Shown in pieces: positions 12,306 through 23,620 of a stretch of 64,000 nt of DNA. Every line of letters starts with the position of its first letter. Position 1 is the stretch's first letter. Below the pieces are notes generated by a model. The model made no database searches. It had not been told where the DNA came from and worked only from the letters and a program-made list of their open reading frames with translations. Made by a program: the position numbers and the translations under genes. Source of the DNA: Platerodrilus igneus (lineage: Eukaryota; Arthropoda; Insecta; Coleoptera; Lycidae); NCBI GenBank assembly GCA_036346225.1, contig JARFIW010001323.1, positions 744,001 through 808,000 on the forward strand, read 5' to 3'.

Positions 12306-13834
12306 GGCCAACCTTAAGGTGTTACTCTCAGAAGTAAATCCGATAAATGAATTTTGGACGCAATTATTTAGTAGATTTTCTCAAATCAATAGGTTATTAC
12401 ATACTATATCTTATGTTTTCGAGTGATAAAATTACAGGTCCTTTAACTATCCTAGAGATAAATTCTGCCTTAGCGCTGGTCCTTCGTCAAATCCAAGCTC
12501 AAGTTTTTTCTAAAGAAATTTCTGAATTGAAGGCACAAAAACATATATCCAACAAAAGTGTATTATCACTGAATCCATTTCTGAATGAAGACGGTCTTGT
12601 TTGCGTGGGTGGGCGATTACAGCATGCTGACATAACTGAAAGACAGAAACATCCTATATTACTTCCAGCAAAGAATCATATAGTGTTTATGCTGTTAAAA
12701 CAAGAGCATGTCCGACTCGGGCACGCCGGTGCTCAATGCGCCCTTTCTAATTTTTGTTTACGTTATTGGCCTCTGAATGGCTTGCGAGCCATGAAAAAGG
12801 TAATTCGAGAATGCATGATTTGCTTCCGGTTTCGAGCGAAACCGCTTCAACAAATTATGGCTAGCTTGCCTGCAGACCGAGTTTCAATTTTCAGACTATT
12901 CGAAAGGGTGGGTCTTGATTATGGAGGTCCCTTCTTAATCAGGTCCTCAAAACTTAGAAAGGCTCCTATCCTAAAATGTTATATGTCAATATTCGTGTGC
13001 ATGGCCACAAAGGCCGTTCACATAGAGTTAGTCTCATTGTTATCGACAGAAGCATTCATATTGGCCCTCAATCGGTTTATTTCCCGAAGGTCAATTCCAA
13101 TAGTAATATATAGCGACAACGCCACCAACTTCCTTGGTGCGCGCAATCAACTCAAAGATTTAAAAGATTTTTTCAAAAACACCTTGGTTTCAGATCACAT
13201 ACAAACATTCGCCGCTGAAAAAGGTTTTCAGTGGAAATTCATCCCCCCTCATAGCCCTCATTGGAGTGGAATCTGGGAATCCGCTGTAAAGAGCGCGAAG
13301 TATCATTTACGCCGATTGGTCGGTAATTCAAACTTCACCTTCGAGGAGTTAAGTACAATCCTAGTCCAAATTGAGGCTATATCAAATTCCAGACCAATTT
13401 GTCCTCTTTCTAACGACCCCAACGATCAAGAAGCCCTCACTCCAGGTCATTTTTTAGTCGGTAGTGCACTCTCCTCCCTTCCAGAACATTCGGTTACTCA
13501 CCTACCTGAGAATAGGCTTTCACTTTGGCAACAATGTTGTCGTATCCAGCAATTGTTTTCGAAAAGGTGGTCCGTAGAATATTTGAGTCGTCTCCAACGT
13601 CGTCCAAAATGGTTATCTCCATCAAAAAGTCTAGAAATAAACGAGTTGGTGATATTAAAGGAAGACGTTGTTCCTCCATTAAAATGGCCATTAGCGAGAG
13701 TAGTCGCCGTTCATCCCGGCTCCGATCAGAACGTCCGATCCGTTAGCCTTCGAACAAAAGAAGGAACCTTTTTGCGACCTATTACCATGGTCTGCCCTTT
13801 ACCATTTTCAGATAGCTCTTCTCTCTCAATGTAA
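12306..13834 (+). pseudogene. BEL/Pao integrase region
   Basis: This is the C-terminal part of the polyprotein, which inserts the DNA copy. The linker LLSEVNPINEFW continues in one frame to about 12,420 and then shifts. From there the frame is open to the stop after 13,834. The HHCC zinc domain is seen as EHVRLGHAGAQ...C.IC at about 12,703-12,825. The catalytic acids are Asp 12,917-12,919 (GLDYGGPF), Asp 13,115-13,117 (YSDNATNF) and Glu 13,277-13,279 (GIWESAVKS). A DUF5641-like tail (LTPGHFLVGS, LSLWQQ, WSVEYLSRLQ, LPPLKWPLARV-like) ends it. At roughly 470 codons without a stop it is the best preserved part of the element. Confidence 0.93.
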
Positions 13835-13930
13835 CTCTCATTTTCATACTCCACCTTCCTGTCCCTTTTCTTACGTTGTTTGCCTTTTTATCCTACTTTT
13901 TGAATTTGTTGTGAAAATCTGGATTTTGCA

Positions 13931-13943
13931 CAGGGGCGGAATA
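13931..13943 (+). promoter_or_regulatory. polypurine tract of the BEL/Pao element
   Basis: AGGGGCGGAATA directly precedes the 3' LTR. Its position and purine richness fit the primer for second-strand DNA synthesis. Confidence 0.75.
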
Positions 13944-14522
13944 TGTTGGAATTTCATTGCTACATTTAACATTCAAATTCATCTTTTTCTGCCTCCAACC
14001 GGTTCGTTTCAATAACAAAGTACCTGCTGTATATCATGCGGCATCGTTACACATTTTTACCCTCGCTTATCTTCGTGCCGACACGTTCTTTCATGTTTCA
14101 ACCCTTAAAAGCTCTCCGCTCGCAGTCCTAAGGCTACCGCGCCAGTATACGCTTCATTATGTTTAAAAATAAATTAGTGAGTGCAAGTTTGAAACCTCCT
14201 ATAAAAACCTTTTGTGCCATCCGTATGTTATTGTAAGTACATTAGCACATAATTAGTTATTGTTTAACTACGAGATTGGATTTTGCACTTGCATGTGTAT
14301 CTGGTTATGTTCATCCGCTCCGAGAAATGTATTGTTTCCAATGTAAATAAACCTGCATATATCGATCCGTTGTTATCACTTTGTTAAAATCAAGAGTTCA
14401 GCGGCCCTAAAATCAACTATTTACAGCTCCCATAGATTACAGTCGACTTCGAAGGGTCCGGACAAGCATTAATATTTCTAGTTACCTGCGGATACGTCAT
14501 GAATAGCGGTCTGCTTCTAACA
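13944..14522 (+). repeat. BEL/Pao 3' LTR
   Basis: This is the second copy of the 579-base LTR, from TGTTGG to TAACA, followed at once by the ACATT duplication and then by the recombinase gene. Confidence 0.95.
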
Positions 14523-14527
14523 ACATT

Positions 14528-15142
14528 CAAGATATGGAAAATGTAATTCTTCTTAAAATTCCCGATAGCAAGACGAAGAAAGTTCGATCGTTTACGATCA
14601 TCGGTGAAAGTTATATCAAAATTTATCGACATTATGCGTCACTGAGACCTCGAGATTAGGTTCAAAAAAGATTTTTTTTAAAATATCAAAACGGAAAATG
14701 TTGCAGAAGTGTAATGGAAATTCACAGCATAAGTTCTGTACCTGGGAAAGTTGCAGATTTTTTGAAATTAACTAATTCGAAAGAATATACAGGCCACTCA
14801 TTGAGACGCACATAGGCAACATTGTTAATTGATGGAGGAAGAAATTTGGAATCTCTTAAGCAGCACGAAGGGTGAAAATCGAGCAGTGTTGCAGTATGGT
14901 ATATTGAAGAATCTTTGAGAAACAAAAATGATAATGCCCAAAAGATTTTAAATTTAAGTGAATTAGTAGTTGTATTTGGAACAACCAACGATTATATGTC
15001 AGAAGGACTCGTGGCAGCGCAGTCTACTGTTACCAATGCACATCAAGAGACTGGCTCGATAATGCACGGCTTTAATTTTCAAAACGCTACCCTTAAAAAT
15101 TGTACATTTAATATTACCTTGCAAAATAAAAATGACGTTTAG
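14528..15142 (+). pseudogene. Tyrosine recombinase (Crypton-like), 3' part
   Basis: This is the catalytic half of the gene interrupted at 7274. Deleting the BEL element and one ACATT copy continues the codon phase exactly (...GAC ATT | CAA GAT...). It reads QDMENVILLKIPDSKTKKVR, then GHSLRRT with the catalytic H-x-x-R (His 14,795-14,797, Arg 14,804-14,806). It then gives LIDGGRNLESLKQHEG and, after a stop, WYIEESLRNKND with the probable nucleophile Tyr at 14,900-14,902. In-frame stops at about 14,650, 14,813-14,815 (TAG) and 14,873-14,875 (TGA, where Trp is expected) show decay. The C-terminus (FNFQNATLKNCTFNI) resembles the short N/C/T/F-rich tails of animal Crypton-type proteins. The gene's stop codon is at 15,140-15,142. 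Confidence 0.87.
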
Positions 15143-16917
15143 TTGTTATTTATCCTTATTAATATTTATTTTGTGTCACTTATTTAATGTTGTCATGAAA
15201 ATACTTTTACCTCCGACGGCTGGAAAAGAAAAAGTAAAACTGTTGCTGACACTTTGCGCAAGCCAACTCAGTTAAATAATGACATAATATTTTAACGTTT
15301 GAAAAAAAAATAACTTATGTTAAAAGATATTTCTGTCAAAATGCCAAAAAATATATGTCTAAGTTGTATTTATCTCATTTTCATTAATTTCTTACTCACT
15401 TCCGTTAAGTGCATATTTTTATTTTTCTAAATATTTTAAAAAATATTAAAAAGTAAGCTCTATCTTGTATTACGAGTATTATAGTGCAATAAACTTATAC
15501 AAACACCTTATATATTGAAGATTTGTCACTATTATTATTTTATAAAAAATGATCAACAAAATGCAGAGTTTTGTTGGAATGACCCATACACTAGTTGCTT
15601 ATCAGGTGCTTTTGTTCAAGAAATTGAAGGTTATTTACATCCTTATTTAACAATGACAAGTTTCTAATATTAATTAATAAAAAGAACTCCTGTTGCAAAA
15701 AAGTTTTAACTTGCTTCGTGAATATTTATGGACATAGACTGAATAAAATATATACAATTACAATTAGGTATTTTTGGAGGTTATGTCGCTTTAGAATTGT
15801 GATTAAATCTGTAATTGGTTTCCAGTTGTAGTACTGGCTTGTTACACGAATATTTGATATTTTAATTACGAATAGATACTATTTATGCAAATATGAACAA
15901 TATTAATAAATCTGAAGAGGTCACGAGAATACCTTAATTGTGATTTATGATACTTAATTTAACTTACAATACAATGAAAATGCAAGTTTGTGTTTCGCAA
16001 TTAATACAATTGTATGGGAAAGTACTGAAAATAATCTATGGTGAACGTACTAGTACTCCCAAATAAGATTATTTCAATTGGTAAGGTCGAAAATAAAAAG
16101 TATCCAAGATGTTGCATGATTTAGGTATGTCAGGATTGATCTACCAGTCCAAAGGGAAGTTGCACCATGTGCAATTTTTACGTAAAACACAAAAAAATCT
16201 TTGATGAAGCAGATATCCCTAACACTGCAAGCGTACACTTGTGGCTATGGGCCGTTTACATTCATCTACTGCAGAAAGGGTGCCTAGCTAGGGAAAGTTA
16301 TTATTATTATTTATTAATTTTGAGATATTGAAAACAATTTAATAACACTATTGGAGTAGGGACAAAGAACTGGCGTTATATTATACGATAAGATATGTCA
16401 CTTCAGGCAGGCAGTAGAACCGATTGTGTATTAGAATTAGCTGCAGAAGATAAATTTTTTCAGAAATACTGAGCATAAAACATCCGTAGAAAGGTTGTCG
16501 AAATATTTTGACGTTGATATCCAGAGTAGCATCTTAGAACAGGGCGTTGAAACAATTGATCAGTTAGAATCGTTTTCGAGAAACGTTGATAAAATATACA
16601 TGGCGAATAAGAGTCAGCAAACGATAGGGTGCTTCAAGAAAAGAGAATTGTGGGCAGGCAGTATTAGTTGTAAAAAATATTATTAAGGACTTTAGAAGTG
16701 CACTACCCAATTTTCTTGTAATGAGATGTCTGTTTTATAATACAGGAAATGTTAAATATTCACAACCGTATAGGATGGATCAAGGCTATCCAACCAATCT
16801 CCATTTTTCGGACAATATATTTCACTAATATAAACAGTTTTAGGTAGAGCACTAACAAATCCAGATACAATTAAAGCAGTTTTGGATTTAATTCAACAAA
16901 TTTAAAATATTTCTTAC
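15143..16917. other. AT-rich stretch between recombinase gene and RRM1 exons
   Basis: This would be the downstream intron of the RRM1-like gene on the minus strand; I searched for its fourth exon (text equivalent to DVMEDLYNYINP) and did not find it. On the plus strand 16,391-16,686 gives two short adjoining frames (MSLQAGSRTDCVLELA and KYFDVDIQSSILEQGVETID) of unknown nature. A repeat fragment shared with 5,930-5,970 lies at 16,678-16,720. GTCATGAAAA at 15,192-15,201 echoes an arm of the palindrome at 6,437-6,567. Confidence 0.5.
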
Positions 16918-17519
16918 CACTAAATTGCTTTTTAGTCTCCTTGTGCAAATTAGAAACTTCAATACGAGCAGCTAACGTTGCATAATCTGGATGATCAGTA
17001 GCCATGGATGCCGCAGTTTCAGCAGCAAGCGTATCCAGTTCAACTGTTGTTACACCAGGATATAGCCCTCGAATTACTTTTAAGGTGATTGACACCTGCA
17101 TAAAATGTTTAATGTAAGTAAAATATGATTTAAAGAATTAAAAAACTTACAGGGTCGATGTAATCCATGTTCAGACCGTAACATAATTTCTGGATTCGAG
17201 ATGTTATCTTATCGACATGTACCTCTTCTTTACGCCCATCTAAGACAAAAAAAGTATAAGTTATAAAATTTCAATTGTTTTGGTTGCAAGATTCATAGAT
17301 TAATATTAAATGAAAATAGCACTAAATGGAATTCTACAAAACATCTGTGAAATCGGCTTAAATTGTTTAAATCTTGAAAAGTACTTAAATATTACAAATC
17401 GAAAATACAATTATGGGTTAATGAAATTACAATCAATAGCTTCAGTAACCTAATAGAATAGCTAAAAAAAACTTACCTCGCTTAATAACGTAATTACGAG
17501 TTTGGGGCTTATTAACCAT
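16918..17519 (-). CDS. RRM1: Ribonucleoside-diphosphate reductase large subunit, first three exons only
   Basis: This encodes the N-terminal ATP-cone of class I ribonucleotide reductase R1, which binds ATP/dATP and regulates production of deoxyribonucleotides in the cytosol. Exon 1 is 17,477-17,519 (ATG at 17,517-17,519; [14 protein letters not shown]), exon 2 is 17,151-17,239 ([20 protein letters not shown]) and exon 3 is 16,918-17,095 ([20 protein letters not shown] to [11 protein letters not shown]). Introns of 237 and 55 bases have GT...AG ends, and phases fit without a stop across about 103 codons. The match to animal RRM1 is close and collinear. A further donor site (GTAAG) follows exon 3, but no later exon is visible to the left. 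Either intron 3 runs beyond the window's left edge, or this is a truncated duplicate. An E2F-like site lies upstream. Confidence 0.93.
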
Positions 17520-18320
17520 GTTGCTGTTATTTTAATTTATATATATGTATATAATACTTATAATAATAATTAGCAGTATAAATAAAAGAATATTGAAAAA
17601 TGAAAATATTCGATTCGGATGTATATTACTTGATGCCGGGATTAACAATTTTCGCGCTAAAATAAACTGCGGGATTATAAAGTGAGGTTAGATAATGACA
17701 GATACCCGGAAATTGACGTTAAACCTAAAATTCGAAGTTAGCAGTGTGTTACGAATTGTGAGATAAGCAATAAATAACCATTCTTATAACAAACAGCAAA
17801 ATTTAATCTTTTACAAAAAGAAAAGTAGTTCAGTCCCAAAATGTATAAAGTAGTAACTTCTTGGTTTTGTCCAAAGTATCATCAGTTAGCCTAGATTAAA
17901 TTAGAAACAGAGATATTGCACTTGAAAAATTAAAAAAATGTAATATAATACAATTTTGTACACCTTTTTAGGCCGTTTGACATTATGCAATGTAAGAGCT
18001 ATGCAATCGACATTGCATTGCGTTTTGCTTAAGGTAATGGTTAATGTTTGGTTTAAGTTTAAGTAATAGTGTACTTAATAACTCCTCAAGTGAATTTTTA
18101 AACCAGAATCACTCTCCTGATCTCAGGTTTTGACGTTCTCATGTTATTTTTCGTAGTGTATTCCCTAGACACCCTGCGAGATTAGGTAGCGTCCAAGATA
18201 CTACCCGATTAAGACGTATTTCACACTTGACAGCAATCTGAAACCCTCTTCAAATACCTACACCACCCATCCCACTAAGTTAATCGACAGCCATTTTTGT
18301 TAGTAGAGTCGAGGTGTTCG
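17520..18320. other. Upstream region of RRM1-like gene
   Basis: No coding region is seen. The 130 bases next to the ATG should contain the 5' UTR and core promoter. Apart from the E2F-like palindrome I recognise no element. A cluster of ATGCAAT/ATTGCAT words lies near 17,985-18,025. Confidence 0.5.
17649..17662. promoter_or_regulatory. E2F-type site upstream of RRM1
   Basis: TTTTCGCGCTAAAA contains TTTCGCGC (17,650-17,657), which fits the E2F/DP consensus TTTSSCGC, with near-palindromic A/T flanks. It is about 130 bases before the RRM1 start codon. Animal ribonucleotide reductase genes are known S-phase E2F targets, so position and target agree. Function is inferred. Confidence 0.6.
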
Positions 18321-18329
18321 GTATTTTAC

Positions 18330-18680
<351 letters not shown>

Positions 18681-19959
18681 AGCGAAATAAAAAATTTCCA
18701 GGTAAAAAACTCGTTTCCTGGCCAATGTAGTACTTTCGGATGGAGCCTTGGAAAGCTAAATGTATGGAGTACTTCATCGAGTTTTTCTGTGGATTACCTG
18801 CTAGATTTTATGGGGCAAAACTGTATGTATCAAATTTATAGATCAATTTCAAGAATTTGGTGCTCAGCAATTTAAGCTACCTTAGAACAAGTTCTAATTT
18901 TTCATCAATTTTCTGGCTAATTTCTACTAACTTTAATTTTTAAGCTGAATTACCGACTTAAGTTACCTTTAGTGCTATGGAGATTTAACGATTTAAATAT
19001 TTCGGGAATTAGATATATTCGCTTTTAATCATCTAGGGTATTTTCTGTTTCAGGTATTTGGAGAAAATTGTTATTAAACCTTGGAGTAACGTTTTGAATG
19101 TTTGTTACTAAGCTAGGAGTATTTAAAGAAATAACGGATTTGCTATTCATTTCTAATATGTTTAATAGGCAAAACGCAAAATATTTAACGGCGAACTACA
19201 CGAAAGGGTAAAGTTAAAGTTATAACAAAACAAACAAATCACGTGCTTTTCTGAACAAACACTCATGCTCCGATCTCAAAATAGCCAGAAAAGTTGAACT
19301 TGAACCAACTTTTGGTAGATCGGAGATTAGGTGTTTTTGACGTTTTTCGGCGGTGTCACGTGATCACTTTAACCAATAGGATCATTCTCCAAAGCGCCAA
19401 ATCTCTGTAGCACTAAAGGTACCTTTATAGGATATACATTAACTTGCTTATTTCTATAATAATGAAGAGGTTAAGTATTTATTGTTTCGTGTTTTTGTGA
19501 ATTACTTTGGAAAATATAATTTTTGCTAATCTGGATTAATATAAATTGCGTTAACAATATGTAGAGGTTATATAAATAGAAAGTAAACATTGAAAAACGG
19601 TTGCTGCTTCCAAAATAACCTGAAAAAAGTCGATAAATTGGCGCGTGTAAAACTATTCAAGGTCATCAAGATTCTTGACAATTTTTTACTTATTTTTTAA
19701 GTCCTAAAAATTGATCAATAAATTGTTGTGTGTAAAGTAGCTATTAGCAGCTTACAGGAGCAAGTTTGTGTTTAAAATACCTAAAATGCGTCGTTGTCAG
19801 TCCTATATTAAAAGCAAGTTTTAAAAATTAATGTAGGCTAGTTCTGATTTATCATCACTCAAAGATGGATTTACCAATTGTTATGAATGAATATAGAAAC
19901 TATAATTAAATGTGTTTATAATTAACAATAACAAAATACTAATTAAGGGAACCCCTCAT
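18681..19959. other. AT-rich intergenic stretch
   Basis: No gene is seen. It holds a 30-base block (18,722-18,751) shared with 55,925-55,954, and the hairpin at 19,268-19,325. Confidence 0.5.
19268..19325. repeat. two-stage hairpin
   Basis: The outer stem is CTCCGATC (19,268-19,275) against GATCGGAG (19,318-19,325). The inner stem is AAAAGTTG (19,289-19,296) against CAACTTTT (19,306-19,313) around a 9-base loop. About 35 bases further on lies GTCACGTGATCAC. It could be a small non-coding RNA fold or the core of a hairpin transposon. Confidence 0.55.
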
Positions 19960-20790
19960 CATCATTAGGTCTTCAGTCCTAGAACAGGCTGGACGCGTAC
20001 CCTCATTGTTTCCTAGCCTGAACCAACTTACACATTTCGCTGAAATTTGCTCAGTCTGTATCTGTGTGCGAACATCTGATCTCGGTCTACCCTACCTTTT
20101 CTTTCCCTATCTCTGCTTGTAATATATCTCGTACTATTCCCAAGAAATGCCTTAGAACGTATCCTGTCTTTTCATTCCTCCTATTTTTTTGTTCTCTGCA
20201 GATATCTTTATTCCTCTACTATTTCTACAACCAATTTGTTATTAATTTTGTCTGTTCATGCTATCATCCTCATACATCTGAAGCACAACATTCCAGAAGG
20301 CTTCCATCTCTTTCTGTCTGCTTCTCCTACTGCCACTATTTCATAGATGTGCCGTGCTGTGCTCCACACTACGCTTTAAACAGTTTTCTTTTGGTATCTA
20401 TGTTCCTTGTCTTTGAACATAGTTGCTGTTCTTTCTTGTTTGATGCAGTTCGGTCACCTTCTATTGTTTTACATTTTATACCCTAATTCCCTGATATTCA
20501 GTGGTATGTGAAGGGCGGTAAACAGTCTTTGGCTGCCAAGTCCCCCCAGCACTTGTCGAATTAATAGTTTTTCCAATTTATCCTTTCGCACAATCCACAT
20601 TAATTGAAAATATTTCACAACCAACACCTGTAGTGGTTTATAATAATCATCAGATTTAAGAGCACTTATGTTTTCGTCATTGGGTTTTACGTCTTGAAAC
20701 TGGTTGAACTTGTACCTCAGCTTATTTATGTTCTGAGCTAGTCTACCCAGTTCCCTGCAATTCTCACAACACCCTATATACACCTCGATT
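19960..20790 (-). pseudogene. older LINE 3' fragment(s), same family
   Basis: 19,960-20,470 aligns to 21,080-21,420 and to 1-420 (polyprotein C-terminus and 3' region) with many changes. 20,490-20,760 is a separate diverged copy of the LINE 3' region also seen at 20,840-21,120. Two or three 3' ends of one LINE family are thus stacked head to tail, all on the minus strand. None has an open frame. Confidence 0.75.
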
Positions 20791-23620
20791 TCCTTCTATT
20801 GTTTTCTAATTATATGACCTATTTCAACGAGATTCAGTGTTATGTGAAGGAGGTTAAGCAGTCTGTGGCTGTCAAGGATTCCCAACACTTAGACATTTGC
20901 CGTATTAATAGTTTTCCAGTAAATCCTTTCGCACAATTAACTTTAGTTGAGAGTATTGCAAAACCAATATCTGTAGTTGTTTATAGTAATCACCATGTTT
21001 AAGTACAGTTATTATTTTGGTCATTAGTTTTTCCATCTTGCGACTGGTTGGAAATGTACCTCCATCGATTTCTATTCTGAGCTAGCATACACATTTCCCT
21101 GAAATTCTCACAGCCTACATCTTTCACTATCTGTGTGCAGTTGCCTAACCTAGGTCTACCTCTACCTCTCTTTTTTCCTACCTCTGCTTCTAATATATTC
21201 CGCACTATTCCCTCATGTCTTAGTATGTGGCCTATCATCCTATCTTTCCTAGTTTTTACTGTTTTCCACATATTTCTTTCTTTCCCTACCACTTTTAGTA
21301 CCTCTTTGTTCTTAACTTTCTCTGTCTATGATATTGTCATCATACGTCTGTGGCACCACATTTCAAAAGCTTCTACCTTTTTTTTTATCTGCTTCTCTTC
21401 CTGTCCAGGCTTCACAACAATAAACCTATGTACTATCCGTCTGTCCTTAAAACTCATTCCAATCTTTTTGAGTATTTCAAACATTTTTTTCCATTCTACA
21501 TTGTCGAAAGCTTTTTCCATACCTACAACCCTATGTATACGCTTTCCCCCTTTTCTATTGTTTTCTCCATTATCACCCTCAGAACTAAAATAGCCTCTCG
21601 TGTTGCCCTGTTGTGCCTAAACCTAAATTGATCTTCTCCCAGTATTTCTTCATCTCGTTTTTTCATTCGTCTTTCTACAATTCTAGATAATATTTTTGAA
21701 ACGTGTGATGTCAAACTTATTGTTCGAAAATTTTCACATCTATCCGCGCCCCTTTCTTTTAGTATAGTTACTATGATGTTACGTTTGAAACCTTTGGGTA
21801 TCTCGCTTTTCTCATACATATAGCTTACAAGCCAGAAGAGACGTTCTGTTACTACTTGTCCAGCGGTTTTTAGAGTAGCTGCTCACATCTTATCGGTACC
21901 CGGCGCCTTACCATTTTTCAGACTCCTTAATCCTAATTCAAACTCATCTCTAAGTATAGGATATCCCAGGTCATCATTTTCAATGTCTGATTCCTGTTCT
22001 AGTGCTGTTAGTTCTTCTCATGAATGTAAATTCTCTATATATTCCTGCATCTTGCTACTTTCTCTACATTTTCTATAATGACGTTTCATTCCGCGTCCCT
22101 TATATTTTTGCTATATGCTTTTATATCCCTAAAATTCATTCTAATTAATTTGTATGCTTCGTCTGTCTTTCCTATTTCCATCTTCGTTTGTACCTCTTTG
22201 CACTTTTCATCAATCCATTGTTCTTTAACTTTCCTGCATTTGCGAATAAGTTTCCATTTTATGGCTTTGTATCTTTGTTTTCCTGTTTCGTCTGATCTAT
22301 TTTTGTATTTTCATGTTTCTTCTATTAAATTCAGAATATCCTTTGTTATCCATGGTTTCTTATTTTCTTTTTGTGTATACCCCAGGATATCTGTGGTCGC
22401 CATGTCTAGGCTAGATTTAATGTTATTCCATTCTGTTTCTACTTCCTCAGTATTAGAAATTTTCCCGATATCTTCCAGCAATTCATTGGACTTTTCTCAA
22501 ATCTTTCATGAATATCTTTATCTTTTACCTTCTCAAAATCAAAGTGCATTTTTCTGTTCCTCCTTTTCAGATTTTTAAATTTAAGTGCGGCCTTCATAAT
22601 TACGATGTTGTGGTTAGTGTCTATATCTGCTTCCGGGTAGCTTCTACAGTTTTTTACTTGATTTCTAAACCGTTGTCTAACAATAATGTAATCTATTTGA
22701 TATCTTTCTATATCTTCTGGCATCTTCCACGTGTATCATCTTCTAACATGATGTTGAAATAATGTATTCGTGATGGTTAAGTTGTTCTTGTAGCAAAATT
22801 CTACCAGCCTATTTCCCCTGTCACTTCTCGTGCCTAAACAAAATAAACCTACTATTGCTCCTTCCCTACCCTAACCTACCGCTGCATTAAAATCCCCCGT
22901 AATTATTAAATTTTCATGTCCTTTTACTTATCTTAGTATGTCTTCGATATCTTTGTAGATCGCCTTTACCTCTTTCTCACTGTTGCTTGAGGTGGGCATG
23001 TATACCTGTATTATTACTGTATTTACTGGTTTAGATTCAAATCCAACCATGAGTACTCTTTCGTTCTTTTGTAAGTAGTTTTCTACATGTGGTGCTATCT
23101 TTTTTCACATAACTATCCCCACACCTGAATTTCCTTCCTCTGATCCTGTATGAATTACCCTAAAGTCTCCACTTCAAAAATCTCCCGTCTCTGGTCAGCG
23201 GACTTCGCTGATTCCTACTATGTCTAGTGCTAACCTATCCATTTCGAGTTGCAGGTTCTCTAACTTACCTACTTGTTTCATACTTCTGACATTCCACGCT
23301 CCGACTCGCAAAATATTCACGGATCTTTTTCTATACTCTCGGATCTCATCCCTGGAAGTAGTCCCCTCTCGGAGATTCGAATGGGGGATTATTTTACCTC
23401 CGGAATTTTTTACCCCAGAGGGTGCCATCATATTTACTAATAATTTCTGTACGCAGTGTACTTGGGAGGTAATGTGGTGGTTTCCCGTTGCCTTCCACAT
23501 CGCAGTAGTGTGTCTTAGAATGTCATACCGACCTTTATGGTTTCTGACACTCTAAGTACCTGAAAATCCGCTGCCCTTTTTTGAGGACCTGTCTTAGTCT
23601 GGTTCCTCACTAAAAATGCC
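20790..23620 (-). mobile_element. LINE (APE endonuclease type), near full-length but decayed
   Basis: Read on the minus strand from right to left, the 5' leader at about 23,500-23,620 leads to the endonuclease start NILRVGAWNVRSMKQVGKLE (about 23,270-23,320), which continues to EMDRLALDIVGISEVR. The remaining endonuclease decays through 22,400-23,200. The reverse transcriptase lies at about 21,320-22,000 (NIIVTILKERGADRCENFRT, LGEDQFRFRHNRATREAI, MEKAFDNVEWKKMFEILKKI). The C-terminal tail RMIGHILRHEGIVRN...GRGRPRLGNC lies at 20,999-21,292. Frameshifts and stops occur throughout, so it cannot move itself. It is the same family as 1-1,425; this copy reaches a conserved leader, so it is close to full length. 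Confidence 0.88.

Larger units (their letters stand above)
7270..14527 (+). mobile_element. BEL/Pao LTR retrotransposon with 5-base target duplication
   Basis: The complete insertion has 579-base LTRs at 7275-7853 and 13,944-14,522, both starting TGTTGG and ending TAACA. It is flanked by ACATT at 7270-7274 and 14,523-14,527. Between the LTRs are gag, aspartic protease, reverse transcriptase, RNase H and integrase in BEL/Pao order on the plus strand, and a polypurine tract before the 3' LTR. I noticed only three substitutions between the LTRs, so the insertion is recent, yet the polyprotein has one in-frame stop and several frameshifts. It lies inside the tyrosine-recombinase gene in the same orientation. 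No envelope-like frame is seen. Confidence 0.95.

Noticed and set aside
16130..16310. Cys-containing minus-strand text thought to be a piggyBac C-terminal finger or an RRM1 exon
   Set aside because: Spacing of cysteines is irregular, a stop interrupts it, and no neighbouring piggyBac or RRM1 text supports it.
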